Source: Candidatus Poseidoniales archaeon (lineage in GTDB: Archaea; Thermoplasmatota; Poseidoniia; Poseidoniales; Thalassarchaeaceae). Taken from it: DNA of 48,373 nucleotides. The stretch lies in contig QQSB01000064.1 in assembly GCA_003602515.1 (NCBI GenBank), positions 1,957 to 50,329 on the forward strand, written 5' to 3'. The position numbers and the translations under genes are program-made. Shown piece by piece: positions 19,737-27,224 of this stretch. Within the stretch, counting starts at the first letter, position 1, and every line of letters begins with the position of its first letter. Under the pieces are notes generated by a model. It made no database searches, was not told the origin of the DNA, and saw nothing but the letters and a program-made list of their open reading frames with translations.

Positions 19737-20624
19737 ATGGTGAAAATCAAGATACTAAATGAGACAGAAGAGAAGATACAGGTTCTTATCTCAAAAACTG
19801 ACAGGAGTTTTGCCAATGCACTGAGGAGATCTCTAATTTCTGATACTCCCAAGATGGCAATAGACAGTGTCACATTCCAACTAGGAACAAAAGAGCAGGA
19901 TGAGGAGATATGGGAAACGACGGGGCCACTCCCCGACGAGATGGTTGCCCAGAGATTGGCAATGATACCAATTCCGACGGTACATGACAAATTCTACTTC
20001 CAAGATGAGTGCCCCAATTGCAAAGATGTGGTTGAGGAAGAAAGGGGTTGTGTGGAATGCCAGATGATTTACACATGTGTTGTATTTGGTTCAGAAGAGG
20101 GCCGATGGGTGACTGCTGGGGACATGAAGTACCTAGGAGAAGGATCTCTGGAGATTCCAGATGAATACAAGAGTATACCAATTACCAAGCTCCTAAAGGG
20201 GCAGATGATCGAATTCTATGCTACTGCAATAATGGGACGTGGTCGAGAGCATACGAAGTGGTCCCCGGTATGTGGTGTGTCATTCCACCCTCGAAGAATC
20301 GGTGTCCTGAACAACAAAAAGAAGTCGAAGATCCTATGGGATATGGACTTGGAGATTAATGCAAAAGACTTCGACAAGGATGGGAAACTGAAAGATATCG
20401 ACAAGGTCGCAGTTCTTACTCATGAGCTGAATCATGTTGGAGAGGGTACCGAGGCATCAAGAGAATTCGGTGATGCAGTGACACTAGAAGAGGTATCTGG
20501 AGAGTTCATCTTGGAGTTTGAAACGGATGGATCGATGGGGCCCAGAGTTGCAATCATGAAGGCAATTGAAGAGCTCTCAGGAAGGTTTGGATCTCTGGAG
20601 CAGGACATATCGGCGGCTCTTTGA
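19737..20624 (+). CDS. rpoD: DNA-directed RNA polymerase subunit D
   Basis: RSFANALRRSLISDTPKMAIDSVTF, MVAQRLAMIPIPT. Cys cluster CPNCKDVVEEERGCVECQMIYTC in the Fe-S domain position. Confidence 0.96.
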   Translation: MVKIKILNETEEKIQVLISKTDRSFANALRRSLISDTPKMAIDSVTFQLGTKEQDEEIWETTGPLPDEMVAQRLAMIPIPTVHDKFYFQDECPNCKDVVEEERGCVECQMIYTCVVFGSEEGRWVTAGDMKYLGEGSLEIPDEYKSIPITKLLKGQMIEFYATAIMGRGREHTKWSPVCGVSFHPRRIGVLNNKKKSKILWDMDLEINAKDFDKDGKLKDIDKVAVLTHELNHVGEGTEASREFGDAVTLEEVSGEFILEFETDGSMGPRVAIMKAIEELSGRFGSLEQDISAAL

Positions 20625-20663
20625 ATTCCAACATTTCATTACCCGTTCACTGGATGAGTGACT

Positions 20664-21641
20664 ATGCCTACTGCACTGGGTAGAGGACATTGTGGCGGAC
20701 ACATTACTCTATTATTCACAGTCGAGGATGATCTGGATGATCCTATTGCACAGGGTAGCAGGGGTGCTGGTCTTTGTCTGAAGGATGGGGTGGAAGCGAT
20801 AGCGAAAGGAGAGAATGGTCGAGGAAAACTGGATGTCAGATTCCAAGATGGCGAATATGACTCTAAAATGTACAACGATGTTCTACAGGAGTTGATTGAA
20901 GAAATTCCAGAAATTGAGACATTCGATTGGGAATTAAACATCAGGATGTCTTTACCCGCATCACAGGGATTTGGAATGTCTGCTTCTGGTGCTATCGCAT
21001 CAGCGATAGCTTTCCAGAGAGCAATAGGAATTCCCCATGAAGAGTGCCTCAGGAGGTCATTCTTGATCGCCCATATTGTTGAGAGAAAGAGGTCTAGTGG
21101 CCTCGGGGATACAACTGCTCTTTCTTCGGGAGGCGTCGAAAGAAGAATTATTGCGGGATCTCCATTTTCTGGCAGTTCTCTCGACCTGGGGCCAGGAATT
21201 TCTGAAGGCTGGACCTCGGAAACACCAGTTCTTCTAGTCTGGAGCAAGAAGACTGGGAAGCATACTTCGAAATATATTGATAATCCTGATTGGAAAATGA
21301 AAATTAGCGAAGGTGGAGCATCAGCAATGGATCAAATTGGAGACGGTGATTGGGACTCAGGAAGGTGGTCTGATCTCATTAATGAATCACTAACTTTTGC
21401 TATTGTTAGTGGATTACAGTTCGATGCGTCCAGAACTGAGATTATCGATGCAGCCAGTCATGCTATCGTTGAATCTGGTCACTCAGAGAGGTTGACAGCA
21501 ATGCTTTGCATGTTGGGGGAAAGTGTCGTAATTGTCCCTAATGACTCTCTGGACGGAGATGATTGGTCAGGTGAACTATCCTCGATTCTCGAAGCTGGTG
21601 GATTCTCAACCTTCCCAAGCAAGATTGGTGCTCTGAGATAG
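20664..21641 (+). CDS. Pantoate kinase (archaeal GHMP family)
   Basis: ALGRGHCGGHITLLFTVEDDLDDPIAQGSRGAGLCLKDGV; SLPASQGFGMSASGAIASAIAF (GHMP motif). Confidence 0.85.
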   Translation: MPTALGRGHCGGHITLLFTVEDDLDDPIAQGSRGAGLCLKDGVEAIAKGENGRGKLDVRFQDGEYDSKMYNDVLQELIEEIPEIETFDWELNIRMSLPASQGFGMSASGAIASAIAFQRAIGIPHEECLRRSFLIAHIVERKRSSGLGDTTALSSGGVERRIIAGSPFSGSSLDLGPGISEGWTSETPVLLVWSKKTGKHTSKYIDNPDWKMKISEGGASAMDQIGDGDWDSGRWSDLINESLTFAIVSGLQFDASRTEIIDAASHAIVESGHSERLTAMLCMLGESVVIVPNDSLDGDDWSGELSSILEAGGFSTFPSKIGALR

Positions 21642-21645
21642 TTTC

Positions 21646-22698
21646 TCAGGATTTAGAATTCTCATGAAAATCCTCAAGCGGTTTCAAGTCGAGAGGGCTG
21701 GAATCTAGTTTTATTGCCCCCCTAAGTCTTAGTCCGTCACAGAACCCATGTCGGTAAACAAGAGCCCCCTGGCCGTATTCTGCGACATACCTGTCTACCT
21801 GCTTCTGAGTCTTCTTCTTTGGGAACTTTAGATCGGCACCGAAGAAGTGCTTTGCATCGATCCATGCACAAGGGACTCCATTTATTCTTACATCATCCAA
21901 GAGAAGAAGATCTGGGGTGATTATTGCCCTGCCTTCTTGCTTAGTCTGCTCCTTCAGTAATTCTTCCTGGCGACGGAATCGAATACCTACTGATTCGAAA
22001 TAGCTACACAGGATCTCCTCGAAGACCTCGGCCGCGGTCTGAGTCTCGGTTTGATTTACCGAACTGACCCTATCTACTGACTCTGCCAATTCGAACTGTT
22101 CCCTGTCTCTTTTGTTTAACTTAGAAGGGTTCTTGTTTAGTGTATCCTTGATTCTAGTTTTTGTCCATCCTCTGCCTGTAAGTATGGCTCTGAAAGTATT
22201 TACTGGAGGTGCATCAAACCTCTTGGAAAGGGCAATTACACTTTCTCCGGAGTCGTACCTCCTACTGAGTTCATTGGATCTACGCATCAATTTTGAGTGA
22301 GAATAAACGCTCTTTTCCTGATTTAGCGCCGCTCTTAGAGAAAGAGCCTGTTCGAGGGTAATTGGCATACCGTCGAGTTTAGCAGCAATCTCCTGGACCC
22401 TTTCCTCGGGAAGGAAGCCGAATTCTCCGGGAATACACGCTATCTTCCCGGCCTTTCTTTGAACATCCTTGGTGACTGCTTTAGTTTTCCATTTGATTTC
22501 CACTTTCTCTGGAGGTGGACTGATTTCTTTTGGTATCCCCATAGGCCTAGGATTAGCGGTAAATCTTGCTAGGGCCCTTTCAATCTCCTCCGATTTGGCA
22601 CCTCTTCCGTTCTCCTTTGGAAGGTTATTTTCCTTCCTCGGACGTCGGCGGCGCCTCCGACGCCCCCGGCGTCGCTTGGCACTCTCGTCTTCACTCAA
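21646..22698 (-). CDS. TPD/CDIN1 (C15orf41)-like PD-(D/E)xK nuclease with Arg-rich N-terminus and HTH region
   Basis: RAIITPDLLLLDDVRINGVPCAWIDAKHFFGADLKFPKKKTQKQVDRYVAEYGQGALVYRHGFC matches the TPD-family pattern (TPD...W(I)(D/E)xK...FG...Q...Y...G.G..VY..GF). N-terminus MSEDESAKRRRGRRRRRRRPRK. Confidence 0.8.
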   Translation of the reverse strand: MSEDESAKRRRGRRRRRRRPRKENNLPKENGRGAKSEEIERALARFTANPRPMGIPKEISPPPEKVEIKWKTKAVTKDVQRKAGKIACIPGEFGFLPEERVQEIAAKLDGMPITLEQALSLRAALNQEKSVYSHSKLMRRSNELSRRYDSGESVIALSKRFDAPPVNTFRAILTGRGWTKTRIKDTLNKNPSKLNKRDREQFELAESVDRVSSVNQTETQTAAEVFEEILCSYFESVGIRFRRQEELLKEQTKQEGRAIITPDLLLLDDVRINGVPCAWIDAKHFFGADLKFPKKKTQKQVDRYVAEYGQGALVYRHGFCDGLRLRGAIKLDSSPLDLKPLEDFHENSKS

Positions 22699-22744
22699 TG
22701 GTCATGGCAGATGTAGGAGCCCCATGAACCCACCGAGTGAAGGG

Positions 22745-23089
22745 TTACTTCCTCATTCGAGCGTAGACGTCGTAGAAGTAATCTCTAATTGGCCATGGTA
22801 CAAGTACCATCGAAGAGGCCAAAGGCCACGGAAATCTCAGCTTTCCACATAATCTCCAGATTGCTGCACTCTTGGAGTACCAATCCCCTCTGCTAGAAAT
22901 TAGGAAAATGGAATCGTGATCAGCGAGCATACTTGGGATCGCTTGCATAATTTCTTCACCTTCAGGGCTATTCTGCCCGATCAGCGTAATACTTGATTCT
23001 GAGTTTCTCCTCCTGATGAATTCAGCCCACCTATTGCATTTCTTACATTGGTCGTCGAAAAGGACGATATCGGATTTTCCAGAAAACAT
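22745..23089 (-). CDS. DCC family (DUF393) thiol-disulfide oxidoreductase-like protein
   Basis: DIVLFDDQCKKCNRWAEFIRRRNSES...KSAAIWRLCGKLRFPWPLASSMVLVPWPIRDYFYDVYARMR. Confidence 0.8.
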   Translation of the reverse strand: MFSGKSDIVLFDDQCKKCNRWAEFIRRRNSESSITLIGQNSPEGEEIMQAIPSMLADHDSIFLISSRGDWYSKSAAIWRLCGKLRFPWPLASSMVLVPWPIRDYFYDVYARMRK

Positions 23090-23096
23090 ACTACAC

Positions 23097-25952
23097 CTAA
23101 ACAAACGCTATTCCCGGTTCTAAAGGGAAGGATATTCTAGACTTTCCTCCAACATCTTCTCCTTCCCCGGCAACATAAACCTCAACTGATTCAACTTCTA
23201 AGGCAGATGCTATGAAATCAGAGTTATCCTTGATTACTTCTGCCTCGTTAATACCCTTAGAAATTATTTCTCTCTCGCCATCTAACCAGGTGTGTATTCT
23301 GCCCCTAGTCTTCTTCCCCCCAATAGTGATTGAGTTCCAGGTCTGGAAGACTTCGCCTCTCGTTGACTCATCCTTGAATGCCTCCAGCGACTTTACGTGA
23401 GACTGGCCCTTTTCCTTGAAATCAAAATCGTCTTTGTGTAGTTTGATTGCCTCTGATGCTAAGTCTTTTTTCCATTGTGGAGAGGTTTGAATGACCACCT
23501 TGGTGATTTCATTATCCGAGTGTCTTTCTGCAAGAGTTCTGAGATTCCTTCCGCTCGAGATAATTTTTTTGATGAAATTCTCTAATGCTAAGACTAGGGT
23601 ATCACCAGGATTTGGCTCAAGAATAGGCATCACAAGCTTAGCCAGGATATCGGCATGACCGACTTTCCTCCAAAATTCTTCAGCAATATGGGGTGTGGCT
23701 GGTGCTAGCATAGGTATCCATCCCTTCAAGAATGTCATTGCAGTGACTCGATCACGCCCTCCTCTTCGGAGATACCAATTCCAATCTGATAGCATCTCGA
23801 AGTGACTAATCATCACTCCCTCTCGAAGGCTAACATCGGACATGACCTCGATCCATTTCTCCTGACTGGCCCTCATTCTTGACATAAGCCAATCATCAAT
23901 ATCAGAAGGGTAATCTGAGAGTCCTACTGCTGAGTCAACTGCATCGATAAGGGAGAACATCTGACGGTGGTTTGCCTCTAGAGCACTGTCTGACCATTCC
24001 ATTCCTGCCTCTGGGTTTGCTCCAAACAGAATGAAAAGCCTGACTGTATCGGCTCCGAATCTAGAAATCATCTCCTCTGGACTTACCGTATTTCCTAGAG
24101 ACTTACTCATCTTTGCTTGACGTCTTGAGAGGGGTTTTCCACAGGAGGGACAATCTAAATCAAAGTTGTCTACGTGATACTCCGAGTTACAATCGACGCA
24201 GTAAGGAGCAGGGGCGTTGAGCATCCCCTGACACACCAGCCTGCTGAAAGGCTCTCCAACTTCATTCATCCCTGCGTCTCTAGAGAATTTCGTAAAGAAT
24301 CGAGCATAGAGAAGGTGCATTACTGCATGCTCGATTCCTCCGATATAGAGATCAACTCCATCTCCCATCCAGTAGTCGACTACTTCACGGTTGAAGGGAG
24401 ATGTCTCATTTTTTGCATCACAAAATCTCATGAAGTACCATGAAGAGTCGTAGAATGTATCCATTGTGTCAGTCTCCCTCTTTGCATCTCCCCCACAGGA
24501 AGGGCAGTTAGTCTGAACAAAGGAATTGTGAGATTCTAATGGGTTACCACTCTGATCTTCGGAAAAGACGACATCTAACGGGAGTTCCACTGGCAAGTTT
24601 TCTCTGGGGACAGGGACGACACCACAGGACTTGCAATGGATCATGGGGATTGGAGTCCCCCAGAACCTCTGTCTGCTCAGTAGCCAATCCTTCAGTCGGT
24701 ACTCTACGGTCCCATAGCCGTGCTTCTTCACCTCAAGAGCGTTAATCACTGCATTCTTTGCATCATCTCCAGAAAGTCCGTCGAAACCCTCCACTGGTGA
24801 GTTGATCATTGGTCCATAACCTTCGAAGGCCCTGACTGGTGGAGAAGTAGGGGCTAGTTCCTCATTTTCCTGAAGGACTTGTCTAATCTCGAGATTGTAG
24901 GCTTTGGCAAAATCGAAGTCTCTCTGATCATGTCCTGGGACTGCCATTACCGCACCGGTACCATACGAAGCGACCACGAAGTTACCGGCATAGATAGGGA
25001 TCTTTTCACCGTTCATTGGATTTATTGCGTGCCTACCTAGGAATACCCCCTTCTTTTCCTTGAGCATGTTGATTCTCTCGAATTCTGACATCTTTGCACA
25101 TTCGTCTCTCAGGTTCCTCCACTGCTGCTCCCATTCGGTTCCCAAGCACAACTCCTCACAAAGAGGGTGCTCGGGAGATAGAGTTACGAAAGTAGCTCCA
25201 AAAATTGTGTCGGGTCGAGTGGTGAAGACCCCGATTAGTGAGTCGGAGTCTATGACTGGAAAATCAATATGCGCTCCGTGTGAACGGCCGATCCAATTTC
25301 TCTGCATCGCCTTGACATTTTCCGGGAAGGAGATTCTATCGAGTTCGTCGAGTAACTCATCGGAATACTCTGTCATTCTTACGAACCATTGGGCCATGTC
25401 TCTCTGAACTACTTCCAATCCACATCTCCAGCACCTATTGTTCTTGACCTGCTCATTAGCCAGAACTGTATCACAGTCAACGCACCAATTTACTGGGGCC
25501 ATTCGTCTTTCGATCAGTCCACTCTCATTTAGAATGAGAAACATCTCCTGGTTCCAGCGATAGTAGTCGACATTGGATGTAGCTAGGAATCGTCTCCAAT
25601 CGTATGAGTAACCCATCCTTTCCTGATCGGAACGTATGCTTGAGATATTGCTATGAGTGACGTCATTTGGGTGACCTCCATCCTTTTTGGCAGCATTCTC
25701 AGCTGGCATACCAAACGAGTCGTACCCCATTGGGTAGAGTACATTTTTCCCCATTAGCCGTTGAAAGCGAGCCATCGCGTCTCCGATAGAGTAGTTTCTA
25801 ACATGTCCCATGTGCATGTGACCAGAGGGATATGGGAACATCTCGAGGCAGTAGAACTTGGGCTTTGACTCGTCTATTTCGGCCTCGAATACCCCTGCAT
25901 CGGACCATTCCTTCTGCCAACGCAATTCTATCTCTTGTGGGTCGTACACCAT
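23097..25952 (-). CDS. leuS: Leucyl-tRNA synthetase, bacterial type
   Basis: CLEMFPYPSGHMHMGHVRNYSIGDAMARFQRLMGKNVLYPMGYDSFGMPAENAA; ETDTMDTFYDSSWYFMRFCDA; AKMSKSLGNTVSPEEMI. Confidence 0.97.
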   Translation of the reverse strand: MVYDPQEIELRWQKEWSDAGVFEAEIDESKPKFYCLEMFPYPSGHMHMGHVRNYSIGDAMARFQRLMGKNVLYPMGYDSFGMPAENAAKKDGGHPNDVTHSNISSIRSDQERMGYSYDWRRFLATSNVDYYRWNQEMFLILNESGLIERRMAPVNWCVDCDTVLANEQVKNNRCWRCGLEVVQRDMAQWFVRMTEYSDELLDELDRISFPENVKAMQRNWIGRSHGAHIDFPVIDSDSLIGVFTTRPDTIFGATFVTLSPEHPLCEELCLGTEWEQQWRNLRDECAKMSEFERINMLKEKKGVFLGRHAINPMNGEKIPIYAGNFVVASYGTGAVMAVPGHDQRDFDFAKAYNLEIRQVLQENEELAPTSPPVRAFEGYGPMINSPVEGFDGLSGDDAKNAVINALEVKKHGYGTVEYRLKDWLLSRQRFWGTPIPMIHCKSCGVVPVPRENLPVELPLDVVFSEDQSGNPLESHNSFVQTNCPSCGGDAKRETDTMDTFYDSSWYFMRFCDAKNETSPFNREVVDYWMGDGVDLYIGGIEHAVMHLLYARFFTKFSRDAGMNEVGEPFSRLVCQGMLNAPAPYCVDCNSEYHVDNFDLDCPSCGKPLSRRQAKMSKSLGNTVSPEEMISRFGADTVRLFILFGANPEAGMEWSDSALEANHRQMFSLIDAVDSAVGLSDYPSDIDDWLMSRMRASQEKWIEVMSDVSLREGVMISHFEMLSDWNWYLRRGGRDRVTAMTFLKGWIPMLAPATPHIAEEFWRKVGHADILAKLVMPILEPNPGDTLVLALENFIKKIISSGRNLRTLAERHSDNEITKVVIQTSPQWKKDLASEAIKLHKDDFDFKEKGQSHVKSLEAFKDESTRGEVFQTWNSITIGGKKTRGRIHTWLDGEREIISKGINEAEVIKDNSDFIASALEVESVEVYVAGEGEDVGGKSRISFPLEPGIAFV

Positions 25953-26025
25953 TTACTCAAACTGACCGCTGAGTATGGCTTGTATATGCATTACGACTTT
26001 GTTTGATGCCTGCCTCGGGTAAGAT

Positions 26026-26733
26026 ATGCTGTTAGACGGGGAGTTTGATACGATGATTTGGGAAGATGGGATCGAGGTTTGGGTCACTCAGATGGGGTCA
26101 CTCATGAATATGAATACGGCCTTTATTGATAGAGCAAATTCAATAGTTGCAATCATTGATCCATACGATGCAAAAAAATGGATTGGGAAGCTAGATCGGG
26201 AGGGTTTGGAGCCGACGCACCTACTCTACACGCACACCCATAGGGATCATGCAGCGGGTTACCCTGGGATGATTCAGAGGTTTCCGAATATGGAAGTCTG
26301 GGGGCATGAGGATGCCAGGGTTCCTAACTTACTGGGGCACGTAGTGTTCCGGAATGTAGACTTCACCGATACTTGGGTAAGTGCCCCTGGAGAGAGTGTT
26401 GATTGGGAAGCTGGATCAATTTCCCTCACCGTGACCCATTCGCCGGGTCATGCTCCTGGACATGTTACATTCCATGGCCATGGAGTCTACCATGCTGGTG
26501 ATTTACTATTCGTAAGAAGCGCAGGAAGGGTTGATCTTCCCGGAGGCGATCCCCGAGCCCAGCAGATGAGTCTGATAAGGGCAAAAGAAATTCTCCAAGG
26601 ACTACCTCAGGACTGGAGGCTAATACCGGGACATAGGTATGATGACTTCAGAGGAGAGGTTCCCGACTGGATAAGTCTAGGTGACGCGTTGAAGCATAAC
26701 TACTTCCTTTCCAATATCACAATGGTTGACTAG
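26026..26733 (+). CDS. MBL-fold metallo-hydrolase (glyoxalase II-like)
   Basis: YTHTHRDHAAGYPGMIQRFP, HSPGHAPGHVTFHGHGVYHAGDLLF, IPGHRYDD. Confidence 0.88.
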   Translation: MLLDGEFDTMIWEDGIEVWVTQMGSLMNMNTAFIDRANSIVAIIDPYDAKKWIGKLDREGLEPTHLLYTHTHRDHAAGYPGMIQRFPNMEVWGHEDARVPNLLGHVVFRNVDFTDTWVSAPGESVDWEAGSISLTVTHSPGHAPGHVTFHGHGVYHAGDLLFVRSAGRVDLPGGDPRAQQMSLIRAKEILQGLPQDWRLIPGHRYDDFRGEVPDWISLGDALKHNYFLSNITMVD

Positions 26734-26734
26734 G

Positions 26735-27220
26735 CTATCTTCTGAGTAGTCTCCGAACCAGGCTGCTTTCATCATCGAGAGATGTTGATTCTTCTTCCCT
26801 TACCTTCTTCAATGCACTAATGGGAACCCAATCATCCGGAACCAACCTCCATGGCGTCACTCTTGCCATTATCCCAAGTAGGACTTGGCTTCCAGGGATC
26901 ATGAAAACTCTGAGAGGGGGCACAACCAGGCTCAGTGCAGCTAAGTCATCTCTCGCCCGGATTCTATCCTTCCGGCTAACTCTTCGTCCGATTAGGATAC
27001 TGGATAGCGTAGTCGACGTTTGCTTGAAGTGCTCTGCACCGATTTTCGATGTGTCCCAAGCCTTCTCAATTGAATCGCCCCACTTGCTAGGTTCCTTTGC
27101 TACTTCCTTAATCTCGTTCTGTGATTTATCAGGAAGACTGCGATATACTGCAGCTGTTCCAGTTGCCACCCACGGCAACCACCTCATCATGAATCCTGCG
27201 GATTTTCTGATCCTACCCAT
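26735..27220 (-). CDS. Small protein with LETM1-like segment
   Basis: SRKDRIRARDDLAALSLVVPPLRVFMIPGSQVLLGIMARVTPWRLVPDDW resembles the LETM1 core pattern (R-rich helix, D, lvP...f.iPg...lLp....f.P..lP..). Motif reading only. Confidence 0.5.
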   Translation of the reverse strand: MGRIRKSAGFMMRWLPWVATGTAAVYRSLPDKSQNEIKEVAKEPSKWGDSIEKAWDTSKIGAEHFKQTSTTLSSILIGRRVSRKDRIRARDDLAALSLVVPPLRVFMIPGSQVLLGIMARVTPWRLVPDDWVPISALKKVREEESTSLDDESSLVRRLLRR

Positions 27221-27224
27221 AGAA

